Below the pieces are notes generated by a model, which saw only the letters and a list, made by a program, of their open reading frames with translations, had not been told where the DNA came from and did not search any database. This document shows, one piece after another, positions 1 through 10,609 of a stretch of 64,000 nt of DNA. Made by a program: the position numbers and the translations under genes. The stretch lies in contig NC_057763.1 in the NCBI RefSeq assembly GCF_010389155.1, forward strand, positions 6,634,649 through 6,698,648, in the 5' to 3' direction. Position 1 is the stretch's first letter, and every line of letters begins with the position of its first letter. The DNA is from Erigeron canadensis (lineage: Eukaryota; Streptophyta; Magnoliopsida; Asterales; Asteraceae).

Positions 1-2346
1 ACACTTCTCCCAATTCAAAACTAGACGAGCCTTTTCACACCTAGTCAACATCTTATCTAGGTTATGCAAACAAGACCTAAAGGAATCCCCGAAAACCGAG
101 AAATCATCCATGAAAACCTCCATTGAGGTTTCAAGCATGTCCTGGAAAATAGCGATCATGCACCTTTGGAAGGTGCCCGAGGCATTACACAAACCAAACG
201 GCATTCGCCGGTAAGCAAAGGTGCCAAATGGGCATGTGAAAGTGGTCTTTTCTTGGTCTTTCGGGTCGATGGGTATTTGAAAATACCCGGAGAACCCATC
301 CAAGAAACAAAAATATGCATTTCCGGCAAGTCTTTCCAACATTTGATCAATAAAAGGGAGGGGAAAATGATCCTTACGGGTGGCATCATTCAATTTACGA
401 TAATCTATGCAAACCCGCCAACCCGTGACAGTCCTAGTGGCCAAAAGCTCATTGTTTTCATTTTCAATAACCGTCATGCCCCCCTTTTTGGGAACACAGT
501 GGACGGGACTTACCCAAGAACTATCAGCTTTCGGGAAAATGATCCCCGCATCTAAAAGCTTAATCACTTCCTTCTTAACCACCTCCTTCATATTCAGGTT
601 AAGCCTCCTTTATCTCTGGACAACGGGCTTAGCATTATCAACAAAATCTATCTTATGCATGCAAAAATCAGGACTAATACTTGGAATGTCGGTGGTTTTC
701 CAAGCAAAAGCCCGCTTATGAGCTCTAAGCACGGCTAAAAGAAGATTCTTCTCGTCACTCGAAAGTGCGGACGAGATGACAACGGGTAAAGAGGATTTAC
801 CTGCCAAGTAGGCATACTCCAAGTGGGCAGGTAATGGCTTGAGCTCCAGATCAGTAGGGGGTACATCAACCGAGTTTGGCACCCTTGAGCTCCCATCAGC
901 GACAACTTTTTCAAAACTCTCATTTTCTGGATGTGACTCATCCATATCAAGCGCCATCACCTCCGCAAACAAGTCATCATCATCAATGTCCCCAGCTCCC
1001 AAGCAAACTAGCTCCTCATCAACTTCTGTCTCCATGAACTCCTGAAACTCCTGATCCAAAGCATCATCGATGACGTCAATCCTGAAACAAGATTCATCAG
1101 TTAAGTAAGAATGCTTAATAGATCGTTCAACATTAAACACTATTCTATCTGTACCCACACCCAATGAAATTTCCTTATCCTTCACCCGGATGATAGCATC
1201 CGCGGTGTTAAGGAATGGTCTACCTAAAATCAAGGGTATCTTAGTGTCTTCTTCCATTTCCAGGATCACAAAATCAACAAGAAAGACTATATGACCTACT
1301 TGGACAGTCATGTTCTCAGCAATCCCAATGGGATACTGAAAAGAGTGGTCAGCTAGTCTTATACTCATACGAGTGGGTCTCAAGATACTGGAAGCCAACT
1401 TACTCCAAACCGAGTAAGGCATCAAATTTATACTTGCACCTAAATCTGCTAAAGCCTTACAAGTCAAAGTACGAATGGAACACGTTATAAGAAAACTCCT
1501 TGTATCCTCAAGCTTAGGCGGAATCTGTTGATTCTGCAAGATAGCAGAACACTCAGCATTTAGATATGTCGCCCTCACCTCATCCATCTTTCCCTTGTCC
1601 GTAACGAGTTCCTTGATAAACTTTGCATAGTTGGGCATTCCCTGTATCAAATCAACTAAAGGCACATTAATATGAACATTTTTAATCATGTTAACAAATT
1701 TATCATATTGTTCCTTTAATTTGGCCTTCCTGAACCGCTGTGGAAATGGAACCTTAGGCTTATATGGCTTAGCCTCGGGTGTCACCGCCGGTTCCGGTTG
1801 GGTAACCGGAGTCTTCACAGTCGGTTGATCTTCCATCACAATCTCCTCGTCCACATCTTCAGCTTCTTCATTTCCTGTATCCTGCGCATCTGAGACAACA
1901 ACATTAGGATTAGGAGGAGGGGCATAGGATCTACCTGTACGAGTAGTAATGGCCTTCGCTTGCTCCAGACGAACAGGTGGTGGAGTGTACTTCTGATTAC
2001 TGCTGGATCCTTGATTCTGTTTTGGATTCTGCTGAGTGTTACTAGGCAAAGAACCCTGGGGCCTAGTTAGAGCAGCCATCCTACTTTCAAGATCCTTGAA
2101 ATTAATATCTTGATTCTTGGCATTCATGTCCACCTTGCCATTAATCCTGTCTATCCTCTCACTCAACTCCCGAGTATCCTCCCTTATGTTCTGGATACTT
2201 GTATTCGTCTCGATCTGATTACTCATCATTTGCTTCATCATCTCTCTCAGCTCGGCATTAGGATCGGTAATAGAAGAGGAAGAACTCGATCCTTGGCCTT
2301 GCCTAATCTCCTGCTGCTGTGGCTGACTTTGATAGTTGCTCCTTTG
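1..2346 (-). pseudogene. gypsy pol fragment: protease and reverse transcriptase, two nonsense breaks
   Basis: This stretch is in the same frame as gag and follows it after one TAG stop at 2347-2349. The first part (610-2346) is a Gln/Ser/Pro-rich linker and a retropepsin-like domain with the active-site motif DLGAS near 1430-1460. A TAA stop at 610-612 interrupts the start of reverse transcriptase. Below it, the same frame is open to the window edge and encodes RT palm motifs, including the catalytic FMDDF near 100-115. RNase H and integrase are not in the window. Both stops fit C-to-T changes of glutamine codons, which suggests decay by cytosine deamination. It is a fragment of a dead element, not a host gene. 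Confidence 0.85.
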
Positions 2347-3528
2347 CTACCTGTTACCAGAAAAACGAGAACTATTAGCAGGAAAAGAAGAGTTATAGGA
2401 ATTGTTACCTGATGTCCGATTCTGAAAACCGGTGTTCCTCTGAAAACCTCCTTGTTGATTCTGAACAAAGTTAACATCTTCAGGTCCCCGGTTGGGACAC
2501 TCTTCTGAATAGTGTATGTCTCCACAATGGTCACATCCATCAGCTAGCACCTTCACATCTCGTTCTAAATATCCAAACCTCGCTTCTTGGTTAGCAAAAC
2601 CTTTATCCATCCTTGCCGATAAAGCTTGAATCTCATCAATTACACTAGAACTATTGCTTCCATCGGCCCGTGCAACCTTGTTTTGCTTGAATCGGCTCTC
2701 ATTCTTCATAAACCTCTTATCATCCATGGCCGCATTATCCTTCACCATCCTCTCCAAAATGTCAAAACCTTCATTTGGAGTGATCTTGCTGAAACTTCCA
2801 CCAAAAGCATATCCCATCTCTCTTTTTGAAGCCTTGGTCAATCCATCGAAGAACAATTCAACATATTTCTCCTTGGTCAAATCATGACCCGGATAATTCC
2901 TTAACATTTCTTTAAAACGGATCCATGCATCTACCACATCTTCCCCATCTTCTTGCATGAAAGACCTAATCAAGTTTTCCAATTGCCTTTGAGTCCTAAC
3001 AGAGTAGAACTCTCTGATAAAATCTTCCTTGAGTTGATCCCAAGTTGTAATTGAATTCTCGGGAAGATCATTAAACCAATCCTCTACTTCCCCGGTAAGA
3101 GTGATAGGAAAAGTTTCAAGTTTCACGGCATTCATTTGGTTTTGACCATACTGGTATAGCCGTGCCAACTTCTCAAACCTCTCCAAGTGCTTATATGGAT
3201 CCCACTTCTTCTTTCCATCAAACTTTTGTTCCTCGATGCTCTTTAAATGATTTGGTTTCAAATTAAAGTTCTGATCGACCGCCGGTGTTCTAACGGCAGA
3301 ACCACGAGCCGAAGGGATATTTCGGGTTCGGTCTCCATACTTGACATCATTCAGATCAATTGGGGGATTGTCAGCCATCTCTTCTTTTACAAGTGCAAGG
3401 TCAAAGAATTCCTCAAGAAAGAAGCCTTCTTCGTCCCAATCTAGTGGTGCCGTGTAGTTGATCCTACGTCTAGGTGGAGTTTTTAGTGGACTAAAAAGAG
3501 GTCTCCCCGAAGAACGCAAAATCATCAA
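2347..3528 (-). CDS. gypsy Gag protein (393 aa to first stop)
   Basis: The protein has the retrotransposon gag (UBN2-like) core at about residues 115-230, with the conserved WFNDLP and EFY stretches. Near residue 333 it has one CCHC zinc knuckle spaced CX2CX3HX4C, which would bind element RNA during particle assembly. A Gln/Asn/Ser-rich tail follows. The TAG at 2347-2349 is in frame with the downstream protease frame, so gag and pol were probably one polyprotein or were separated by a readthrough stop. The first ATG at 3528 lies about 150 bases below the primer-binding site, which fits the leader of such elements. Gag itself is intact over its recognisable length. Confidence 0.8.
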   Translation of the reverse strand: MMILRSSGRPLFSPLKTPPRRRINYTAPLDWDEEGFFLEEFFDLALVKEEMADNPPIDLNDVKYGDRTRNIPSARGSAVRTPAVDQNFNLKPNHLKSIEEQKFDGKKKWDPYKHLERFEKLARLYQYGQNQMNAVKLETFPITLTGEVEDWFNDLPENSITTWDQLKEDFIREFYSVRTQRQLENLIRSFMQEDGEDVVDAWIRFKEMLRNYPGHDLTKEKYVELFFDGLTKASKREMGYAFGGSFSKITPNEGFDILERMVKDNAAMDDKRFMKNESRFKQNKVARADGSNSSSVIDEIQALSARMDKGFANQEARFGYLERDVKVLADGCDHCGDIHYSEECPNRGPEDVNFVQNQQGGFQRNTGFQNRTSGNNSYNSSFPANSSRFSGNR

Positions 3529-3679
3529 CTATTGCAGTATCCTGCAAAACACAACTAACACCAAGCGTCAAATGCACCTGTGATAATTCAAATAAACAAG
3601 TCTAACTAATAAAGCAATTAACTTCCTCACGCGTGAGGAAGGATCAAACCATAAAATAAACAACTAATTAGGCACACAA

Positions 3680-3697
3680 TCCCCGGCAGCGGCGCCA
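3680..3697 (-). other. Primer-binding site, tRNA-Asp type
   Basis: On the minus strand this reads TGGCGCCGCTGCCGGGGA. That fits the complement of the 3' end of plant tRNA-Asp with about one mismatch. This is the primer known for Athila-group elements. It lies 9 bases inside the proposed LTR end at 3707 and fixes the orientation of the element. Confidence 0.75.
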
Positions 3698-4070
3698 AAA
3701 ACTTAATGTGCAAAATCGAGCTTTTATATTTGTAAACTAAAACTACCAAAGAACTAACTTTTACGCACTCACGGGCAGTGGACCCGATCGTTTGTAATAT
3801 AGCAAAGAGGTAAGTCTGAGTTCGTTCTCAGGGACTGTGAAATGATTAGTTGCTTGTTAAATGGTTTGGAAAACAGGTGTTGCTCGAAATTCCCTTTTAC
3901 AATTAAACAAATTGATTTGCCAATTGATTGCATAAAATTAAAGAAAGATTCAGACGAAATAATTAAAAGTCATCCACCTTGACTTCCCTTGACTTCAAAT
4001 GTGATTGCATTTGATGAGGAACAAATTCTTTAGAGTTTGAAAGGTAGTCGTGACACGATTAAACTACTCA

Positions 4071-4365
4071 CGTGGTACCACCATCCATGAATAATTTATC
4101 GAATCACCTAACTACTAGTTGAATTACCCAAGCCGGTACCACCAAGACCAAGACAATTCTCCTAACAATCAGTTTTTATTTACTTATCAAATTATCAATT
4201 GAACCTATGTGACAATAACGTGGTACCACCAACCGATATCAATCACGTTGACAAATTTAATCTTTTCTTAAAATGATATTCACTATCATACCATGAACTA
4301 GTGATAATTACTTATAGACAAGTAACCGTTTTAAAATCACATACACATTCGACTGGTACCACCAA
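4071..4365. repeat. Four dispersed GGTACCACC blocks in the LTR
   Basis: The motif GGTACCACC occurs near 4074, 4134, 4222 and 4355, each time followed by a different AT-rich segment of 60-130 bases. The blocks lie downstream of the minus-strand TATA box, so they should be part of the element's RNA, read there as GGTGGTACC. Function is unknown. Confidence 0.6.
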
Positions 4366-4814
4366 CGAAGAATCATATGCAACCAATATCGATTTTAATT
4401 AAATGAAAAGAATAAAAACCATCAAGATCACGGAACAACGATAATTAAATAAACCCTTTTGAATTAAAAATATAGCAATCACATTATCCGTCTAGTTTCA
4501 TCAAGGTGGATGATTAAACAGTTAGCCACTCATGATCAATTCACAATAATCAAAGAAATGGAAAAGAAACATGAAGTACCAATTGTTTGAAGAAAATAAA
4601 TTGCAAGACAATAATGTAGATACGATCTAGATGGATGCCCGTAATATCTTCAATGAGTCCGCCTAAGTGAAACACTTGATTGGAGAAGGAAGAATCCTGA
4701 TAGAGCAGCTCCTAGAAAGAATTTGAATGCCTTGAAATTCGTGCCTAGGGTTTATATTTATACCTCTTGAAAAATAAGGCTTTAAGTCGGCCGTTGACTT
4801 TTGTTGACCAACCC

Positions 4815-5108
4815 CCACTGCGGCGCAGTGGTCATGTGAAGGCCTCCACTGCGTCGCAGCCAAATATCACAGCAATTCCCTTCGTATGTAACATGGGCGA
4901 CTGCGGCGCAGTGGGCTCGTGCATGCCATCCACTGCGGCGCAGTCATAGTTCTTGACTCGTCTCCGTTGACCAACGCACCACTGCGCCGCAGTCGCCCTC
5001 GTTTACGACCACTGCTGCGCAGCCAAATATCTCTGCCTCAAACTTGTTCATGCATAAGTAACCACTGCGGCGCAGTGGTACAGTGACATAGCCCACTGCG
5101 TCGCAGTC
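4815..5108. promoter_or_regulatory. Array of eight near-palindromic GC-rich boxes in LTR U3
   Basis: Eight copies of a box with core ACTGCGnCGCAGT occur at roughly 30-60 base intervals. The first (near 4817) and seventh (near 5061) are the perfect 17-base odd palindrome CCACTGCGGCGCAGTGG, and the others carry one or a few changes. They stand out as GC islands in AT-rich DNA. They lie just upstream of the minus-strand TATA box near 4755. Clustered symmetric sites next to an LTR promoter suggest binding sites for a dimeric protein, or stacked methylatable CG sites. The regulatory role is inferred. Confidence 0.55.
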
Positions 5109-5327
5109 AACACTAAGGTTTCGATAACTTCATTTTCAACTTTCAACTCGCCACTTTCATCAATTCTTTTGCATAAATCAACTCTCGACTTCATGGATTA
5201 TTGTATTAGCCAATAGTCTTCCAAATGTGAGCCAAATGACCACGTAACCTGCTAAGTGCCTGAAACCACTAACAAACACCATAAACGCGCCAAATGCACA
5301 CAAAATAGACTTAAAACATATAAATAA

Positions 5328-8300
5328 ATGGCCAATAATGATGTGGGTACTGGGTATAAATTAGTCACATCAGGATCTTATAATCAGGCATCATCTACAT
5401 CGATGCCGATTATTCATGCTCTCGCTGTAGGGAGGTTTGTAGACTATGGCCAGCTGATCTTCAATGATATGAAGAATAAGATCAGCATGAACCATAGATC
5501 TCACACAGTGCCATTTGTCAGAATTTTATCTCTTATCTTTAAGGAGGCATTGGGTGATGAGTATGAATTGCCAAACGCTGCCACATTTCCAATAGCAAGG
5601 GTTGGTAACAACATATACAAGCAGCCTGCTGAACACTTGGTTGCTCGCCTCACTGTGCATATGAAAGAGGTACTCTTCTCTCTAAACTCTTCTTTATACC
5701 CTAAAGACAGCGACTGGGAGGTAGCACTTCTTTCTGATGAAGTGGCTGATACGGTCGCTGTGGACGTTAAAATGCCTTCTGAGGCTGGTTTGCTAATAAA
5801 CCCCCCAGCGACCTCCAAAGCCTCTATAAAGACCAAAAACAAATCTAAGGCAGCGTCCTCAACTCAAAATCTACAATCTTCACCCTCCGCTGACGTCCCA
5901 AAACGTAAGCGGAGTGTACCAAAGGGCAAACCAAAGGTTAGGAAGTCCTCAGCGCCCATGGACGATAGTACCCAAGCCACCCCATCAGCAGTCTCCCAAC
6001 AGACTGTTGATGAGTTAAATGGGAACAACAGGCAGCCACCTCAAATTTCTGTAAGAGAGGTTGGTGAAGATATTGGGTCACCCCAACCCACTAGAGGTCT
6101 AAGTCCATCTCCACCCCTAAATACTTCCCCTTCTTCTCAATTACCCTCTGAGTCGTTGACAGCAGCCAGATCACAGGTGATGCTAGAGTCAACAAACTCT
6201 ACGACCAATGATGTCTTGGTGGAACAACACACTGAGATTGAAGCACCAGGTTCCCTTCCCCCAATTTCTACAGATGTCTCGAAAGTTGTTTGTGTAGGGA
6301 TCGAGACACATGTTCTTGATGTGATGGAGTTTGATGATGAGGACTTGGGCAGTGAGTTTGACCTCCAAGATAATGATGCTGAAATCAAACTCGCTGCGAC
6401 AAAGGAAATTGAAGAAGACGCCAATGTCAGTGGTTTCTTGGATGCTGACTTGGGATATGTATTGATTGCCTCTCCTCCAACTAAATTTGAAGATATCTCA
6501 GAGTCGTTGGGTGATTTGCCTCCTCCACCAAGCTACACTCCAAGGCCCACATTTTCTCATGAACAAGTTGGCTATTTTGGAGAGTTTGTGGAAGAATTGG
6601 CTGATGAAGAGCTTCAACGACGGATAGACTTCTGTCACTTGCAAAGAATAAAGCCAACAGTCTATGTTGAAGTAGAAGAGCTGAATGATGACATCATCAT
6701 GGAGGTGCCTCCATTGCATCATCCAGACTTCTTCAAGCTTCCTTGTGCTAGGTATCCTGTTTCAATAAAGGCTCTCAAAGTCCCTACTGCTGACGAAGAC
6801 CTTCAACATGCCTTCACTGTTATTGATGTTCCAAGGCTTGACTATGTTGAAACGTGTCAATTGCAGGAAATGTTGAGAAGAGTGAAAATTTGCCAGAGCC
6901 AAGGCAATAGACACGGGTACTTATATGCTTGGCTAGTCGATCAAGTCGCTAAGGTGCATATTGATTCTCATGACAATTTTCTGAAGTTGATTGCTGGTAA
7001 TGATATGATGGTTGATGAAATGGCTGAGCTGAAGGACAAGGTCTTTGGCATTATCAAAGAACATCAGTATCAAAACAAGTCTCATGAAAGCTTGCTTACA
7101 AGAAACCAAATTCTTCTAGACCACAACATGAAACGTGTCAGCACTTCCAACTCTTCTATCTCTGCTTCACTTGATAAACTAAAGGAAGAAGTGGCTAAAT
7201 CAGTCAAAGTTGCTGAAATTCCTGGTCTTTTGTCATCTCTAGAACAACTCTCTCAATCAAACATTCTTTTCACTACTCATCTCCATCAATTACACAACAC
7301 TATCTCCTCTCTCTCCAAACACCAAGATGATTTTCAAACTTCTATCACCCAAGAGATGACTTCTCTAAAAAATAAACTTTTCTCTCAAACACCCTTTCAA
7401 GTTGCTGTTGACAAGCAGTTACTTGAAGAATCTGTCAACAAAACCACAAAACTTGAAGAAGAGGTTCGCAACTTGAAAGGCATGATGATTGAAATGCTGG
7501 CCCTCCTCAAAAAAGTTCGAGTAGCAGCAGCGAGTTCCTCAGCTGCTTCCAATGGGGAGAAAGCTGATGATAAGGTCCCACCAACAACACAAGAAACTAA
7601 GCCTGCTGAGAAGGTAGTTGAACCAACAACAAATGTTGAGGGGGAGCAAGTCAAAGAAAAAGTGTTCGCTGCTGACAGTGCACCAGCAAGGCCACTTAAT
7701 GTCTCTACTTTCAAGCCAACTGCTGAATTCCATGCTGCCCTTGAAAAGAAATATGCTGATAAAGGTAAAGCAGCTGTGACCACTACAAGCAAGCCCCCTA
7801 AGATTCCCTCTTCAGCAAGGGAACAACAAGAAAAGCTCATGTCTGGAGCGTTTCCCAATCCCTCACTATCATCAACAACTGCTGAACTTACTCCCACAGA
7901 AATTGTACTTCAAGAAGAACTGAAACAAAAGAAAAGGGAAAGAAGAACTTACTGAGAAGTTTATAAGTGAGCAGATTGTTGGTGAGGAACTAAAAGATGC
8001 TTATGATGAAGTAAAAAGATTGGCTTAGCAGTCTGGTGGTCTTGAAGCACTAAAGAAGAAAGAGGCAGAGTTCTTTTGCCAACAGAACAAAGAACTTTGA
8101 AGAAAGTCAAAGACTCTACCTCAAATCATGGGAAGTTATGCAGAGAAAAGAGGAGATCATGTTTGTCAAGGTCTCGCTCACTCAACAAGGAATGAATCTC
8201 AGCATTCAGAGAAAAGGTGTGCCCAAGCTATATACATTGAAAAATGTCACCAAAGATACACTTGGGCCAACTGAATGGATTGAAATTTTTAAGTTGATCA

Positions 8301-8803
8301 AGGACAAGATGGGTGTAACATATGATCCCTTGATCAAGATGGAAGGCGAGCAGATAAAGCACACACGAAAAATGGAGCAAAAATATAAAGTCCAAGACTC
8401 CCTGCTCAGCACTGCAAGACATCCATTTCCTCATCCTCTTCAGCAACAGAAAATTGGTGTCAAGAGGACAGCCTCTGGTCAAGCAACTTCTAAGCTTCCC
8501 TCTATTCTCAGAGCTGTGCCTAAGTCAAACATTGAAAATGAGCCAATGCTAAATCTCAGGATGCCATCAAGAACGCTCTTTATTGATGGTGCATATGATG
8601 AGAAGCTGGGAGGTTTCTGTTTTTGCAATATCCATGGTCATGAACTCTTTTTCAAGACCAATGAAATTGGAATTGCTCCCTCTAGATGTCTTGTAAAGTT
8701 AAGAAAGTATTGCATCAAGCTGATTGATCAAGAATTGTTGAAGCTTGAAAGACAAAAGGATAAAGCATTCATTGAAGCGAAGGAAGAATGTCAGTGGGAG
8801 TAA
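5328..8803 (+). pseudogene. copia (SIRE-like) accessory reading frame, frameshifted
   Basis: An 875-codon frame (5328-7955) starts with a conserved block of about 120 residues resembling the accessory protein found downstream of pol in Asteraceae copia elements. A Ser/Pro/Lys-rich linker, an acidic middle and a long coiled coil (about residues 600-720) follow. The frame then shifts at about 7945. A short piece with stops near 8026 and 8096 leads to a final 221-codon piece (8138-8803) that looks like the original C-terminus. The polypurine tract and LTR follow within 150 bases, placing it at the 3' end of the element. No catalytic domain is recognisable and the function is unknown. No pol of this element is in the window; it probably lies left of the inserted gypsy element. 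Confidence 0.65.
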
Positions 8804-8941
8804 ATAAGTCTTGTAATTTCTTGTGAAAATGATGTGTATTGTAAAAGTGTTTGTCATATATATAATATCAACATTCCCTCAATTTACTTGTTATTCTAAT
8901 TACTTCAAGCGACTCATATTTAGCTAAGTCTCCTCAGCGAA

Positions 8942-8952
8942 TAGGGGGAGAT
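8942..8952 (+). other. Polypurine tract of the copia element
   Basis: The purine run TAGGGGGAGATT directly precedes the LTR start TGTTGAG at 8953, in the arrangement that primes plus-strand DNA synthesis in LTR retrotransposons. It shows that the DNA to the left is the 3' internal end of an element. Confidence 0.75.
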
Positions 8953-9570
8953 TGTTGAGTCATGGATTTGCTGAGAGACTCAGCGAGGTACTTCATCAGC
9001 GAGCTCTCAACGACCTCTATTATCTTCTAGTTAAAGGATAAGTTCAATGACTCTCTGTCATACTTTGTAAGTCAAATATGGGCGGGAAAACAAGGGCGCG
9101 TGGTGCAAGATCAAGAAGAAGCCATGTGACCTTATACGGATTTAGTACTAAGGAGTTTCTCTTTCATGCTGTTTTAGGAAACAAACAATATGAAGAAAGA
9201 AGAACTCTGCAGATCTGAACCATCCTCCAATAGATGGTTGACAACCTTCATGTGTCAACATCTATTGGTCGGGTTGTCATGTGATTCTCATCTTTGCCTA
9301 TATAAAGAATCACTTGACCTAGCCGCAACTCTTGTTGGTTTTTTGTTCTACAATTGTTACTTCCTGTGTTCTTTCATTTATTGTAGAACAGTTAAGTTTT
9401 TGTGTGTTCAAAAACTTAACAAGTATTTTCTCTTCTTCTTCTTTGTAAACCGACCATGTATTCACTGTTTAATTAATAAATACATATGATCAAACGTGTT
9501 TACATTCTTGCCTTACATTTCTAGTATAATTTACTTTAATCATATAATCGTTGCAAACTTGGGACTTTCA
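8953..9570 (+). repeat. copia LTR (618 bp), flanked by PPT and PBS
   Basis: It starts TGTTGAG after a polypurine tract and ends TTTCA just before a primer-binding site. A TATA box (TATATAAAG) sits at 9299-9307, and the LTR ends in an AT-rich tail that may hold the polyadenylation site. Having a polypurine tract on the left and a primer-binding site on the right means it serves as 3' LTR for the left sequence and 5' LTR for the right sequence. This is the pattern of recombined tandem elements. Confidence 0.75.
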
Positions 9571-9572
9571 GT

Positions 9573-9584
9573 TGGTATCAGAGC
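9573..9584 (+). other. Primer-binding site, initiator tRNA-Met type
   Basis: TGGTATCAGAGC, two bases after the LTR end, is the classic copia primer-binding site complementary to the 3' end of initiator tRNA-Met. Confidence 0.8.
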
Positions 9585-10600
9585 GGTGGTTCGATACACC
9601 GAATCTGATCTGAGTAAAAGTTTGCAAGATTTTTTTTCTGTACTTTTATTTTTCTACATCTAAAACAAGAAAAACGGCGACCTCGCTGGTATTAAGTCTG
9701 ACTGCTAATATCCCTTGGTGACAAAATGATTTTAGTAGAAAAAAATTATAATGTATTGTAAGTATTTTTGTTTGGTGTTTAGAAGTAGATTCACTTTCTG
9801 TAGGAAATTGTTTTATGTGTCCTTGTTAGTTACTGGAAATCAAGAATGACATAAGTAAGATTATTTTCTTATATACCGTGTTTACTTCTGTTTCGTTAAG
9901 TTGAAATCAAGTAGGATAAGTTCATATTATTTACAATTATAAACTTTATATTTGTATTTGATAAGTTGGTTTTTGTTCGATGGTTTGGGCTTGGGTATTG
10001 GATTTATTTAATTAGCCTCTTGGATTATGGGTACAAGGGATTTGTTGGTTTAGGGCTATGGAATTGTCTTTGTGGGCCAAGAGTTATGATGTTTGATGCT
10101 TTATTATAGGCTGATAGTTTTGGTTTTTGGGTTGTGGCGTATGGACCAGCGGAGCTGAAGAAAAGAGCCGTGAAGAGAGATTTATTTGAAGACAACTGTT
10201 TTTTCATTTATGTTTTTTATGTTATATTCAAGTTTTGTAATATTTTTGGTAATTGGTTATTGTTCTTATTTTTTGATCTTAGCTTTATGCTTTGAAATGT
10301 TCACTAATTCTTCTTGTAAAGTGACATCTCCTAGGGGGATGCATATACTTTTTTGTATTATTTTATTCTCTTATTATATATATTTGCCAAGGGTACATGC
10401 CCTTTTACCCACATAAAAAAAGGCAAAAAATCTTGAACAGTTTATACGTGTTGAGTGGGTTATTAGAATATGGTAAAAAAATTTGGATAGTTTAAATCTT
10501 GCTCGTTAAATCATCTAAAGTATTTTCAAGGTAAAAAATCTTCTAAGTGGATTTAGTAGAAAAGGTTTAGTGTTCTTTATAAAGAAAACAATAAAATATA
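9585..10600. other. Truncated copia leader and unassigned AT-rich DNA
   Basis: The first roughly 140 bases look like the untranslated leader that precedes gag in copia elements. After about 9725 the sequence becomes AT-rich with no gag frame, so the rest of that element has been lost. From 9725 to 10600 I see only short, low-complexity open frames and no recognisable gene. Confidence 0.5.
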
Positions 10601-10609
10601 AAAAATATT

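Larger units (their letters stand above)
1..5302 (-). mobile_element. Athila-like Ty3/gypsy LTR retrotransposon, 5' part
   Basis: Read on the minus strand the order is LTR (about 5302-3707), primer-binding site, gag, protease and reverse transcriptase, running off the left edge. Ty3/gypsy assignment comes from the RT (FMDDF active site) directly downstream of gag and protease. Athila-like assignment comes from the primer-binding site matching tRNA-Asp and the long LTR. The coding part carries in-frame stop codons, so the copy is dead as it stands. The right LTR edge directly abuts a plus-strand copia accessory frame, so this element probably inserted into an older copia element. The second LTR and the target duplication lie outside the window and cannot be checked. 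Confidence 0.8.
3707..5302 (-). repeat. 5' LTR of the Athila-like element
   Basis: The limits are inferred. The inner edge (3707, reading TGTGC on the plus strand) sits beside the primer-binding site. The outer edge near 5300-5302 ends in GCACACA, giving matching short inverted ends and a length of about 1.6 kb. A minus-strand TATA box (TATAAATATAAA) lies near 4750-4765. The presumed U3 to its right holds eight near-palindromes (4815-5108). The transcribed part to its left holds four GGTACCACC blocks (4071-4365). The copy at the other end of the element is outside the window, so the outer edge may be a few bases off. Confidence 0.6.

Noticed and set aside
5501..5842. Minus-strand frames inside the copia accessory region (also 6137-6424 and 7397-7897)
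   Set aside because: They overlap the longer plus-strand accessory frame and are serine- or leucine-rich mirror translations of it.
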